Part shown: in pieces, positions 34,832 through 42,871 of the stretch | How positions within the stretch are numbered: the first letter of the stretch is position 1 | Layout of the letters: each line of letters begins with the position of its first letter | Assembly (NCBI GenBank): GCA_024711345.1 | Contig: JANJTA010000004.1 | Location: 1 to 64,000 of the forward strand | Length of the DNA: 64,000 bases | From: Rhodanobacter sp. | GTDB taxonomy: Bacteria; Pseudomonadota; Gammaproteobacteria; Xanthomonadales; Rhodanobacteraceae | Direction: 5' to 3' | Notes under the pieces: generated by a model | Databases searched by the model: none | What the model was told of the DNA's origin: nothing | Seen by the model: the letters and a program-made list of their open reading frames with translations, nothing else | Made by a program: the position numbers and the translations under genes

Positions 34832-34898
34832 GAGGGTTCGGCGAAGCCGGACTGCCCGCTCCGCCCGAACCCTCTCCCCTCTCCCGGCGGGAGAGGGG
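34832..34898. repeat. Nested palindromic repeat between hpt and mtnP
   Basis: GAGGGTTCGG (34832-34841) pairs with CCGAACCCTC (34865-34874). Next to it CCCCTCTCCC (34876-34885) pairs with GGGAGAGGGG (34889-34898). This is a composite repeat of the dispersed type, different from the GTAG REP. It may act as a processing or termination hairpin between the two genes. Confidence 0.7.
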
Positions 34899-34924
34899 CT
34901 TTGGCGCCGCTGGAGCCCGGCGTC

Positions 34925-35488
34925 CTATTCCCCGCTCTCGGCTTTCAAGGCATAGATCCCCGGCAAGTTGCGGCCCTGCTCGTAGTAGTCCATGCCGTAG
35001 CCGAACACGTAGCGGTCCGGCAGCTCGACGCCGTTGAAATCGGAGGCGATGCCCTCGGCCAGGCGGTCGTGGCGCTTGGTGCACAGGCTGGCGATCAGCA
35101 CCTTCTTCGCGCCGCGCCGGTAGCAGTCGTCGCGCACGGCCTTCAGCGTATGGCCTTCGTCGAGGATGTCGTCCACCAGCAGCACGGTGCGACCGGCCAG
35201 CGGCACCGCCGGTTCGCGCAGCCAGTGCAGCTCGCTGCCGGAGGTGGCGCCGCGGTAGCGGGTGGCGTGCACGTAGTCGAATTCCAGATCGGTGCGGATC
35301 GCCAGCGCCAGCTGGCCAGCGAAGATCAGCGCGCCGTTCATCACGGTGAGGAACACCGCGCGCTCGCCGTCCAGCGCGGCGTCGATGCGCCGGCCCATGT
35401 CGGCGATCACGCTTTCCAGCGTGGCGCGGTCGTGCAGCAGTTCGGCCTGCGCCAGGGCGTCGACCAGCGAAGGAGTCGGAGTGTTCAT
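34925..35488 (-). CDS. hpt: Hypoxanthine phosphoribosyltransferase
   Basis: A 187-residue purine-salvage enzyme making IMP (or GMP) from hypoxanthine (or guanine) and PRPP. The PRPP-binding motif is VLLVDDILDEGHTL. FLTVMNGALIFAGQL is the pyrophosphate loop region, and YVFGYGMDYYEQGRNLPGIYAL the C-terminal signature with the base-contacting residues. AAGGAAC stands before the ATG at 35488. The start overlaps the nagZ stop by 4 bp, so the two are translationally coupled. Confidence 0.95.
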   Translation of the reverse strand: MNTPTPSLVDALAQAELLHDRATLESVIADMGRRIDAALDGERAVFLTVMNGALIFAGQLALAIRTDLEFDYVHATRYRGATSGSELHWLREPAVPLAGRTVLLVDDILDEGHTLKAVRDDCYRRGAKKVLIASLCTKRHDRLAEGIASDFNGVELPDRYVFGYGMDYYEQGRNLPGIYALKAESGE

Positions 35489-36501
35489 GCGGTTCCTTGA
35501 TCGGCATGCAGTGCCGTGATGCGCGCGACGAAGCGGTCGCGCTGCGGGTTGTCCAGCAGGCCGGCCCAGCTGGAACCCAGCGAGCCACGCAGGGCGGCCA
35601 GTGACGGCGACAGCGGCGAGGCGTCGGCCGGCAATGCGGCGATCGCCTCCTCCACCACCTCGGGGAAGCAGGCCAGCACCAGGTCGCAGCCGGCATCCAG
35701 GTGCGCGCGCACCCGCTCGCCCACGCTGCCGGCGGCGCCGGCGGCCGCCATGCTGATGTCGTCGCTGACCACCGCGCCGGCGAAGCCCAGCTCGCCACGC
35801 AGGATGTCTTCGATCCAGATGCGCGAATAACCGGCCGGGCGGCTGTCCACCGCCGGGTAGGTGACGTGCGCCATCATCACCGCCTCGACCCGCGCCTCGA
35901 TGCACTCGGCGAACGGCAGCAGGTCGTCGCGGCGGATCTGCTCCAGGCTGCGCGGATCGATCGCCGCCGCCTTGTGCGTGTCGGTGGCTACCGAGCCGTG
36001 CCCGGGAAAGTGCTTGAGCACCGCGGCCATGCCGCCCAGGTGCATGCCGCGCACGTAGGCCTGGGCCAGCTCGGCGGTCACCGCCGGGTCGGCGTGGAAG
36101 GCGCGCAAGCCGATCGCCGCGTTGCCCCGGGCCAGATCCACCACCGGCGCGAAACTGAAATCGACGCCGCTGGCGCGCAGCTCGCTGGCCATCACCCAGG
36201 CGTGCTCCTCGGCCAGACGCACCGCCTCGGCCGGGTCGCGGTCGTACACCGCGCCGATCGCGGCCAGCGGCGGCAGGCGGGTGAAGCCGTCGCGGAAGCG
36301 CTGCACCGGACCGCCTTCCTGATCGACCGCGATCAGCAGCTCCTCGCCGCCGGCCTCGCGGATCGCCTCGCACAGCGCGATCAGCTGGTCGCGCGAGGCG
36401 TAGTTGCGCGCGAACAGCAGCACGCCGGCCACGCCGGGCGAGCGAAGCCAACGCTGCTCGTGTTCGGCCAACTGCAACCCGGCCACGCCGATCATCAGCA
36501 T
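35485..36501 (-). CDS. nagZ: Beta-N-acetylhexosaminidase NagZ
   Basis: A 338-residue cytoplasmic glycoside hydrolase family 3 enzyme that removes N-acetylglucosamine from muropeptides in cell-wall recycling. The substrate loop and catalytic His are in AVLKHFPGHGSVATDTHK; VDQEGGPVQRFR and FSFAPVVDLARGNAAIGLRAF are family signatures; the nucleophile Asp is in AVVSDDISMAAA. The start at 36501 overlaps the CYTH gene by 7 bp, and the stop overlaps hpt by 4 bp. This coupled order (nagZ next to purine salvage genes) is familiar from gammaproteobacteria. Confidence 0.96.
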   Translation of the reverse strand: MLMIGVAGLQLAEHEQRWLRSPGVAGVLLFARNYASRDQLIALCEAIREAGGEELLIAVDQEGGPVQRFRDGFTRLPPLAAIGAVYDRDPAEAVRLAEEHAWVMASELRASGVDFSFAPVVDLARGNAAIGLRAFHADPAVTAELAQAYVRGMHLGGMAAVLKHFPGHGSVATDTHKAAAIDPRSLEQIRRDDLLPFAECIEARVEAVMMAHVTYPAVDSRPAGYSRIWIEDILRGELGFAGAVVSDDISMAAAGAAGSVGERVRAHLDAGCDLVLACFPEVVEEAIAALPADASPLSPSLAALRGSLGSSWAGLLDNPQRDRFVARITALHADQGTA

Positions 36502-37016
36502 GCGGCGTCCTCCGCGACGCGTTCCGCCGGCGACCATTGCCGGTACGGATGCGCGATCAGATTGACGTTGTAGTAGCGCACCAGCGCGCTCACTTCGCGA
36601 CCCAGCCATGGCGGGCGTGGGAACGGCGCGTCGACCGTCGGCAGCTCGACTTCGGCCACCACCAGGCCCGCGTTGTCGCCGGCGAACTCGTCGACCTCGA
36701 ACAGCACGCCGTCGACGCGCACGTAGTGGCGCGTCTTCTCCAGCACGCCGTCGCACAGCGTGGCCAGCATGGTCTTCGCCTCGTCGAGCGGGACCGGGTA
36801 CTCGAACTCGGCCCGCGCGATGGCGAGCGTGGCGGCCTTGATGTTGAGCCACGCGCGCGCACCCGCCACGCGCACACGCACTGACGCATGCGCCAGCCCC
36901 GCGCGCAGCGCCTGCGCATCCACCAGATAGCCCTGCGCCATCGACTCGCTGCGCTCGACGCCGGCACGCCAGCCGTCATTGGCCAGCAGGAATTTTCGTT
37001 CGATCTCGATCGCCAT
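36495..37016 (-). CDS. CYTH-domain protein (triphosphatase-like)
   Basis: A 173-residue single-domain CYTH protein. The name-giving N-terminal motif is EIERKFL at residues 4-10, followed by VRVRVAGARAWLNIK, EFEYPVPLDEAK, VLEKTRHYV and LFEVDEFAGDNAGLVVAEVELP, the alternating acidic and basic strands of the tunnel fold. Relatives hydrolyse inorganic triphosphate or other tripolyphosphates with a metal ion. The start is the ATG at 37016. It is the first gene of the coupled CYTH-nagZ-hpt unit. Confidence 0.9.
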   Translation of the reverse strand: MAIEIERKFLLANDGWRAGVERSESMAQGYLVDAQALRAGLAHASVRVRVAGARAWLNIKAATLAIARAEFEYPVPLDEAKTMLATLCDGVLEKTRHYVRVDGVLFEVDEFAGDNAGLVVAEVELPTVDAPFPRPPWLGREVSALVRYYNVNLIAHPYRQWSPAERVAEDAAC

Positions 37017-37061
37017 GGTTCGTGTTTATGTCATGCCCGGGGCGGGGCTTTCATGAAGAGT

Positions 37062-37084
37062 GCGGCCACGGATGGCCGCTTTTT
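37062..37084 (+). terminator. Hairpin with T-run (plus-strand orientation)
   Basis: GCGGCCA-CGGA-TGGCCGC (37062-37079) is followed by five T. Both neighbours are on the minus strand, so it would stop antisense transcription or act weakly for rlmD. Confidence 0.5.
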
Positions 37085-37090
37085 GACTTT

Positions 37091-37110
37091 TGCATTCATG
37101 GATGAATGCA
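37091..37110. repeat. Perfect 20-bp palindrome
   Basis: TGCATTCAT-GG-ATGAATGCA has two perfect 9-bp arms. It is AT-rich in a GC-rich context and lies 6 bp beyond the rlmD stop, near a hairpin. It could be an operator or part of a terminator; no regulator is identified. Confidence 0.6.
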
Positions 37111-37116
37111 CGGGTA

Positions 37117-38454
37117 TCACCGCTCAAATACCGCTATGGATTCAACATGCGAGGTATGCGGAAACATGTCCATCACGCCGGCCGCGGCCAGCCGGAAACC
37201 GTGCCGCTCGACCAGGATGCCGGCATCGCGCGCCAGCGAGGCGGGGTGGCAGGAGACGTAGACGATGCGCTTGGTGGCCTTGTGCGGCAGGTAGTCCAGC
37301 ACCTGGTCCGCGCCGGCGCGCGGCGGGTCGAGCAGCAATTTGTCCCACGGCTGCTTCGCCCAGTCGGCGCTGCGCTGGTCCTCGAACAGGTTGGCCACGT
37401 GGAAGCGCGCGTTGGCGATGCCGTTGCGCGCGGCGTTCTGCGCGGCGCGCTCGACCAGGCCATGCTCGCCTTCCACGCCCGCCACTTCGGCCACGCGGCG
37501 GGCGATCGGCAACGTGAAGTTGCCGAGGCCGCAGAACAGGTCGAGCACGCGGTCGCCCGGCTGCGGGTCGAGCAGCTCCAGTGCGCGCGCCATCATCAAC
37601 TGGTTCATGCCGGCGTTGACCTGCACGAAATCGAGCGGCTGGAACTCCAGCTCGACGCCGGCGTAGCGCGCGTCGCCGCTGGCGATGCGGAACGCCAGCC
37701 GCGGATGGTCCGGCCACAGCGGATGCACACTGCTGGTGCCGCCCGGCTGCAGATAGATCGCGAAGCCGTGCTGCTGGCCGAACGCGATCAGTGCGGCGCG
37801 GTCGCGCTCGGAAAGCGGCTGCATGTGACGGAACACCAGTGCCATCAGCTCGTCGCCGGCGGCGAACTCGATCTGCGGGATGTCGTTGACCGCGTCCATG
37901 CCGGCCAGCAGCTCGGCGAGCAGGCCGACCTTGGGGCCGAGCGCCGGGTGCATCACCTCGCACTGCCGGATCTCGGTGACGAAGCGCGGGTTCTGCTCCT
38001 CGCGAAAACCCACCAGCACGCGGCCCTTCTTCGCCACGTTGCGCACCGACAGGCGGCCCTTGCGCCGATAGCCCCACGGCTCGGCGGTGAGCGGCGGCAA
38101 CCATGACGCGGGGGCGACCTTGCCGATGCGCTCGAAGTTCTCTGCCAGCACGCGCTGCTTGGACTCGATCTGCGCGGCAGCGTCCAGGTGCTGCAGCGAG
38201 CAGCCGCTGCACTCGGCGAAGTGGCGACAACGCGGCTCGACCCGATGCGGCGAGGCCACGAGCACCTCGACCACCTCCGCCTCGTCGAAATGACGATGGC
38301 GCTTGCGCAGCTTCGCCGTCACTTGCTCACCGAGCAGCGCGCCACTGACGAACACCGTCTTGCCATCGATGCGGGCCACACCGCGGCCGTCATGCGCGAG
38401 CGCGGTGATCTGGGCTTCGAAAGGCGTGGACGGCGCGGAGTTGGCTCGGGACAT
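37117..38454 (-). CDS. rlmD: 23S rRNA (uracil-1939-C5)-methyltransferase
   Basis: A 445-residue RNA m5U methyltransferase. The N-terminal TRAM domain covers about residues 12-70 (AQITALAHDGRGVARIDGKTVFVSGALLGEQV). A [4Fe-4S] cluster is indicated by cysteines in PRCRHFAECSGCSLQHLD plus QCEVM. The SAM site is RVLDLFCGLGNFTLPIAR. The catalytic Cys is in IVYVSCHPASLARD, with LLLDPPRAG before it. All RlmD hallmarks are intact. The start at 38454 is the family-typical ATG. It stands alone between two minus-strand genes. Confidence 0.96.
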   Translation of the reverse strand: MSRANSAPSTPFEAQITALAHDGRGVARIDGKTVFVSGALLGEQVTAKLRKRHRHFDEAEVVEVLVASPHRVEPRCRHFAECSGCSLQHLDAAAQIESKQRVLAENFERIGKVAPASWLPPLTAEPWGYRRKGRLSVRNVAKKGRVLVGFREEQNPRFVTEIRQCEVMHPALGPKVGLLAELLAGMDAVNDIPQIEFAAGDELMALVFRHMQPLSERDRAALIAFGQQHGFAIYLQPGGTSSVHPLWPDHPRLAFRIASGDARYAGVELEFQPLDFVQVNAGMNQLMMARALELLDPQPGDRVLDLFCGLGNFTLPIARRVAEVAGVEGEHGLVERAAQNAARNGIANARFHVANLFEDQRSADWAKQPWDKLLLDPPRAGADQVLDYLPHKATKRIVYVSCHPASLARDAGILVERHGFRLAAAGVMDMFPHTSHVESIAVFER

Positions 38455-38554
38455 GGGGCGCAGACAAGAGGATTGGCCGCCGATTATCCCAGATCGGACC
38501 AGGCGGCGCCGTGCCGGCGCGCATCCTGTGCACAAGGAACTTGCCCGGGGTGGC

Positions 38555-38592
38555 GCGCGATGCTTTGCGTGACGTGACGAAGAGCATCGCGC
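38555..38592. repeat. REP-like palindrome, second type
   Basis: GCGCGATGCT (38555-38564) and AGCATCGCGC (38583-38592) are perfect inverted arms in the rlmD-ydbL gap. They share the GCGATGCT core of the GTAG REP elements but lack the GTAGGAGC head, so this is a variant or decayed relative. Confidence 0.6.
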
Positions 38593-38611
38593 ACCGGGTG
38601 CGCCGCCGCAT

Positions 38612-39217
38612 TCACTTCTTCTGCCAGGCGCCCGAGGCGTTCTGGTAATACCAGCCGGCGCGTGCCTTCTCGATCCAGCTCTTGGCGAAGGTGGCGCGAA
38701 TCTGCGCCTCCCACTCCGGATGGTTGTTGGCGTTGGCGATCTCGCGGTACAGCGCGGTGCGGTCGCGGTTTTCGTCGGCCACGGTGGCGTTCGCCTGCGC
38801 GCGCTGGCTCAGCGGCACCTTGGCGGCGTCGCGCATGGCCACCATGCCGTCATGGGTGAAGCCCACCGCACCGCTGTCGAGCAACTCGCCCAGCGGACCC
38901 TGGAAGCGGGCCTGCATGCGGCCGCGGATCGCTTCGGTGGCGGCGGTCTGGATGCGGATGTCCGGCGTGTCGGCGGCGTACGCGGCCGGCAGCAGCAGGT
39001 CGAGCAGCATCGCCGACGGCTGTGCGCCGCCATCCTTCGCCGACGGCTTCGGCGTCTTCGGCGCCGGCGCCGCGGGCGTCGTCTGGTTCAGCACGTTGCC
39101 GATGAACTGGTCGGCGGCCTTCTGCGCTGCCGCCTCGGGGAAGTACACGTTGATGGTGACGCAACCGACCAGCGCCACGGCCAGCGAAGTCAGGACGAGA
39201 TAAACGAGCTTGCGCAT
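38612..39217 (-). CDS. DUF1318 (YdbL-type) lipoprotein
   Basis: A 201-residue protein with a lipoprotein signal: SLAVALVGC ends in a lipobox with the Cys near residue 19, followed by VTINVYFPEAAAQKAADQF. The C-terminal part is the DUF1318/YdbL domain (IRGRMQARFQGPLGELLDSGAVGFTHDGMV to ARAGWYYQNASGAWQKK). In Escherichia coli, YdbL, the lipoprotein YnbE and YdbH work together in moving phospholipid to the outer membrane. Here the lipobox and the YdbL domain are in one chain, next to a YdbH-like gene upstream on the same strand. AGGAG precedes the ATG at 39217. Confidence 0.85.
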   Translation of the reverse strand: MRKLVYLVLTSLAVALVGCVTINVYFPEAAAQKAADQFIGNVLNQTTPAAPAPKTPKPSAKDGGAQPSAMLLDLLLPAAYAADTPDIRIQTAATEAIRGRMQARFQGPLGELLDSGAVGFTHDGMVAMRDAAKVPLSQRAQANATVADENRDRTALYREIANANNHPEWEAQIRATFAKSWIEKARAGWYYQNASGAWQKK

Positions 39218-39267
39218 GACCAACTCCTGTAGTGGAAAGGATGGGGGCGCCGCCATCCGCACCGTGT

Positions 39268-41286
39268 TCAGCGGATCTGCGGCGCTCCACCGTGGATGGC
39301 ATCCTGCAGGCGCCGCACCAGGGTCGGCCAGTCGACCTGGGTCTGGTGGCCGACCACCTGCAACCGCGGCAAGCCGCTGCCTTCGACGATAGTGTAGCCG
39401 TCGTCGGTGGCTTCCAGGCCGCTCATCCGGCACAGCGTGCCCTGCAGCGTGCAGTTGAGGCCGATGCGCTTGTAGCCGAAGGTCTTGAACAGCTTCAGCA
39501 CGGCGCCCTGCAGGCCGGCGGCGATGCCGCCGCCACCGACGCTGGTGAGGTTGTTCACCGCGCGCTGGCTGATCCGCCCGCCTTCACCAGCCAGCAGGCT
39601 GGCCTTGAACGCGACCGGGCTCCAGTTGACCAGGCGCAGATCCTCGATCGAACCGTCCAGCGGGCCGGTGATGCTGCCGAAGTCGAACACGCTGGTGATC
39701 GCGGCCAGGTCCAGTTGCTTCAGCGTGATGTCGCCGGTCAGCACCGGGGTGGTGCCGAACGGTTGCTGCAGCGAGAGGTCGGTGACGTCGACGAAGCCGC
39801 CGAACACGCTGGCCGACAGGCCGCCGTCCAGTTCGAAACGGTCGTCGACCCAGCGCAGCGACGGAATCGCCCCGCCGAGCGTGCCGGGGAACGCCGGCCA
39901 GCCCATCGCCCGGCTGAACGCGGCCATGTCGACGCCGGTCAGCGCCAGCGAGGCCGCGAGCCGCTGCCCTTGGGCCGCTGCCGGGCGCCAGTCCAGCTGG
40001 CCGATCCGCAGCTGTCCCTCGAGCAACGGCACCAGCACGGGTTGCTGCAGGGCAAGCGTGCCGCCGCGGCTTTGCCAGCGCGACTGCGCGGCGCCATGGA
40101 TCAAGCGGTGGAACTGCAGGCCGCGCCAGCCCAGCGTGGTCGCCGGCCGCTCGCCTTCGCTGGCCCAATCCAGCCCGCCCCGCAGGCCATCGACCGCCAG
40201 CCGGCCGTCCGCGTCGGCCAGGTTCAGCCCGTCGGTATTGAACGCGAAGGCATGCGGACTGCCCGCGCGCAGATCCAGGCTGCCGCTCAGCTGGCCGGTG
40301 ATGCGCATGTCGCGCAGCCCCAGCGTACTCAGCCAGGCCTCGCCATAACGCTGGTAGGCTGCCGGAAAATTCGCGCGCAGGTGGTCCAGCCGCAGACTCT
40401 TCAGCGTGCCTTTCGCGTCGAAGGCCAGCGCACCGTCGAGCTGCAGCGCGTCGGTGTCGTTCAGGCGCAGGCGGCTCAGTTCGAAGGCGCCGTTCTGTGC
40501 ATTCGCGTGCAGCGCCAGCTGGACCGGACGATCCGGCAGCTTGGCGTAGATCGGCCCCAGCAGCACCTCGCCACGGCGCAGGCTGCCGTCCAGCTCGATC
40601 CGCGCCGGGCCGGTGGTGGTGTCCAGACTGAAGCGCCCATTGCCGTCCAACCCCTGCCCGGCCACGCCGCCGCCAGGGGTGTCGAAGCCCAGCTTGGCCA
40701 CGCTGAACTGGCCGGACGACTGCAGGCCGGGGTCGCGCAGGTCCAGCGCCAGCTCGGCGTCCAGCCGGCCGCCGGTGGGGCGCCCCGACCAGACCGTGCC
40801 CAGCAGGCCCTGCAGCCAGCCGGCGGGAAGATCGTCCAGGCTGATCTGCGCATGCGTGGGCTGGTCCAGCGGCAACGCGGTGCTGGCATGCGCCTTGCCC
40901 TGGGTGATGTCGACCAGCAGGGTGTTGGCCGCCTCGCTGAGCAGGATGTTGACGTGGGCGTCGCTGAGCGCCCCGCCCGGCGCGCCGGCCAGGCGCAGGT
41001 TGCCGTCGAGGCTCCAGCGCAGGCGGGCATCCCGCTGCAGATTGCCGTCCAGGCTCAGGCCCAGCCGCCGCCAGCCCATGGCCAGCACGTCGGCCTGCTC
41101 GGCGCTCAACTGCAACCGCAAGCCCCCGGCAGTGTCCTCGTCGAGGCGCAGGCTTACCCCCTGCAGGTGCACCCCGGGCACGCTGAGCGACTTCGCCGTC
41201 AGCAGCACCTGGGCCTGCGCAGGCAGCATCCAGCCGATTCCCAGCAGCAGGCAGCACAGCAGCAAGTGGCTTGAAGTCGGGCGCAT
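39268..41286 (-). CDS. YdbH-family intermembrane phospholipid transport protein
   Basis: A 672-residue AsmA-like protein. A signal or anchor helix opens it (SSHLLLCCLLLGIGWMLPAQA). The rest is a long run of beta-strand repeats without further membrane segments, as expected for the lipid-conducting groove of the YdbH/TamB family across the periplasm. C-terminal family landmarks are GGGISQRAVNNLTSVGGGGIAAGLQGA-like residues around 585-610 and LFKTFGYKRIGLNCTL. It would act with the YdbL-type lipoprotein encoded 50 bp downstream. The 24-bp gap to the divergent response-regulator gene means promoters overlap coding DNA. Confidence 0.88.
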   Translation of the reverse strand: MRPTSSHLLLCCLLLGIGWMLPAQAQVLLTAKSLSVPGVHLQGVSLRLDEDTAGGLRLQLSAEQADVLAMGWRRLGLSLDGNLQRDARLRWSLDGNLRLAGAPGGALSDAHVNILLSEAANTLLVDITQGKAHASTALPLDQPTHAQISLDDLPAGWLQGLLGTVWSGRPTGGRLDAELALDLRDPGLQSSGQFSVAKLGFDTPGGGVAGQGLDGNGRFSLDTTTGPARIELDGSLRRGEVLLGPIYAKLPDRPVQLALHANAQNGAFELSRLRLNDTDALQLDGALAFDAKGTLKSLRLDHLRANFPAAYQRYGEAWLSTLGLRDMRITGQLSGSLDLRAGSPHAFAFNTDGLNLADADGRLAVDGLRGGLDWASEGERPATTLGWRGLQFHRLIHGAAQSRWQSRGGTLALQQPVLVPLLEGQLRIGQLDWRPAAAQGQRLAASLALTGVDMAAFSRAMGWPAFPGTLGGAIPSLRWVDDRFELDGGLSASVFGGFVDVTDLSLQQPFGTTPVLTGDITLKQLDLAAITSVFDFGSITGPLDGSIEDLRLVNWSPVAFKASLLAGEGGRISQRAVNNLTSVGGGGIAAGLQGAVLKLFKTFGYKRIGLNCTLQGTLCRMSGLEATDDGYTIVEGSGLPRLQVVGHQTQVDWPTLVRRLQDAIHGGAPQIR

Positions 41287-41310
41287 GTCAGGCCATTCTG
41301 CCAAATCAAG

Positions 41311-42069
41311 ATGAACGATATGGATTTCGTCATGAGCAGCCCCCGCGTCAGTAGCGATTCCGAGCCGACCCCCGCCAGCCGCGTGCGGGTACTGGTAGCC
41401 GACGACGACCCTGGCAGCTGCCGTTTCCTGTGCGACGGGCTGGACGCGATGGGCGCCCGCACGGAGGCCTGCCTGGACGGCGCGACGGCCTTGCAGCGGG
41501 CACGCGCCGAGCCGTTCGACCTGCTGCTGCTGGATTGCCGCATGCCCGGCGCCGGTGCGCGGCAGATCCTGGCCGCGCTGCGCAAGGATGCACAGGCCCG
41601 CTCGGCGGAGAGCATCGCGGTGGCCACCACGGCCGAGCTGGAACCGGGCGCGCGGCAGTCGCTGTTCGACGCCGGCTTCAGCCAGGTCCTGCTGAAACCC
41701 TGTGGCCTGGCCGAACTGCAGGAGGTGCTGGCGCTGGTGCAGCCGGATTGCCACTACGCCGGCATGCTGGACGACCAGGCCGCACTGACCGCCACCGGCG
41801 ACGCCACCACCATGCGCGCCCTGCGCCTGCTGTTGCGCGAGGAACTCGCCCTGCTGCACCAGGAACTCGACACGCTGAGCCGCGACCCGACCGGTTTCGG
41901 CGAGCGCCTGCACCGACTGCGCTCCTCCTGCGGCTTCTGCGGCGCGGCTGCGCTGTCCGCGCAGACCGTGCTGCTGCAACGGCAACTGCTGCAGCGCGGC
42001 GCCACGCCGGTCGCCCTGGCACGCTTCCGCCGTGCCCTGCTGGCGACGCTGCAGGCGCTGGACAATTAA
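41311..42069 (+). CDS. Orphan receiver domain-HPT phosphotransfer protein
   Basis: A 252-residue signalling protein. The receiver domain (about residues 25-150) is complete: ADDDPG acidic pair, phospho-acceptor Asp in LLLLDCRMPG, the conserved Thr in VATTAE and Lys in LLKPCG. The C-terminal about 85 residues are a helical HPT-like domain with a candidate phospho-His in RLHRLRSSCGFCGA. There is no DNA-binding domain and no histidine kinase nearby, so it would relay phosphate between distant partners. An internal ATG at 41332 is an alternative start. The stop overlaps the recO stop by 4 bp in tail-to-tail orientation. Confidence 0.85.
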   Translation: MNDMDFVMSSPRVSSDSEPTPASRVRVLVADDDPGSCRFLCDGLDAMGARTEACLDGATALQRARAEPFDLLLLDCRMPGAGARQILAALRKDAQARSAESIAVATTAELEPGARQSLFDAGFSQVLLKPCGLAELQEVLALVQPDCHYAGMLDDQAALTATGDATTMRALRLLLREELALLHQELDTLSRDPTGFGERLHRLRSSCGFCGAAALSAQTVLLQRQLLQRGATPVALARFRRALLATLQALDN

Positions 42070-42791
42070 CCCGGCGGCGCCTTGCGCGCCGAGACCGCCG
42101 TCGCCAGCACCCGCCAGGCGCGCAGCTCGCTGCCGCCGAGGTGGAAGCGGATCACTTCCCGCATCAGGTCGCGCAAGGTTTTCAGGCCATGGGCGTCGGG
42201 CATGCTGTCGTGCCCCAGCGCCAGCAGGTCGCTGCCGCGCAACGCATGCGGCGTGTTGGCGGCACAACGCACGGCACCGTGCTCGACGTGATAGCGGTAG
42301 CGCGCCGCCGCCTCCAGCGGCTCGCCGGAATCCGCGTCGTGCAGCAGCTGCAGGCCGTAGCCGATCGCCTCCAGCAGATCACGCTCGAAGCGGCGCAGGC
42401 TCCACGCCAGCGGCTCGCCGGCGGCCAGCCGCGCCAGCGTGCGCGCATAGGCATCGAACAGGCGCGGGTACGGATCCTGACGACCGGTCAGGCGCACCAC
42501 CAGTTCGTTGAGATACAGCCCGGCCAGGCCGGCGTCGCCCGGCAGGCGGGTCGGCGTGCCCACGGTTTCCACCGCCGTCAGCGTAGCCAGCTCGCCGCGC
42601 AGCAGCAGGTCCATCGCCAGCGGCTGGAACGGTTCCAGCTGGGCCCGGCGCAGGCGCGCGCGCTCGCCGCGCACGCCACGCGCCACCACGCCGAGCCGGC
42701 CATGCTCACGGGTCAGGCACTCCAGCAGCAGCGACGTCTCGCGGTAGGGACGCGCATGCAGGACGTAGGCTGGTTGCTGTTCGAGGCGCAT
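42066..42791 (-). CDS. recO: DNA repair protein RecO
   Basis: A 241-residue RecO, which loads RecA on single-stranded DNA coated with SSB and anneals complementary strands. The N-terminal OB-fold has AYVLHARPYRETSLLLECLTREHGRLGVVARGVRG, a family signature. The helical C-terminal part includes LYLNELVVRLTGRQDPYPRLFDAYARTL and RRFERDLLEAIGYGLQL. The usual zinc-finger cysteines of some RecO proteins are not evident, as in other gammaproteobacteria. The start is the ATG at 42791, 80 bp after the era stop on the same strand, in the conserved era-recO order. Confidence 0.94.
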   Translation of the reverse strand: MRLEQQPAYVLHARPYRETSLLLECLTREHGRLGVVARGVRGERARLRRAQLEPFQPLAMDLLLRGELATLTAVETVGTPTRLPGDAGLAGLYLNELVVRLTGRQDPYPRLFDAYARTLARLAAGEPLAWSLRRFERDLLEAIGYGLQLLHDADSGEPLEAAARYRYHVEHGAVRCAANTPHALRGSDLLALGHDSMPDAHGLKTLRDLMREVIRFHLGGSELRAWRVLATAVSARKAPPG

Positions 42792-42871
42792 GGCCGGTGA
42801 TCGGGACCAGGGAATCGGAAAGGGGAACGGGAACAAGGCCGTGATCCCGATGACTCCCCCTGCCCCATCCC

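Noticed and set aside
37062-37084. Hairpin considered as the normal rlmD terminator
   Set aside because: The T-run is on the plus strand, opposite to rlmD transcription, so it is listed only as a plus-oriented hairpin.
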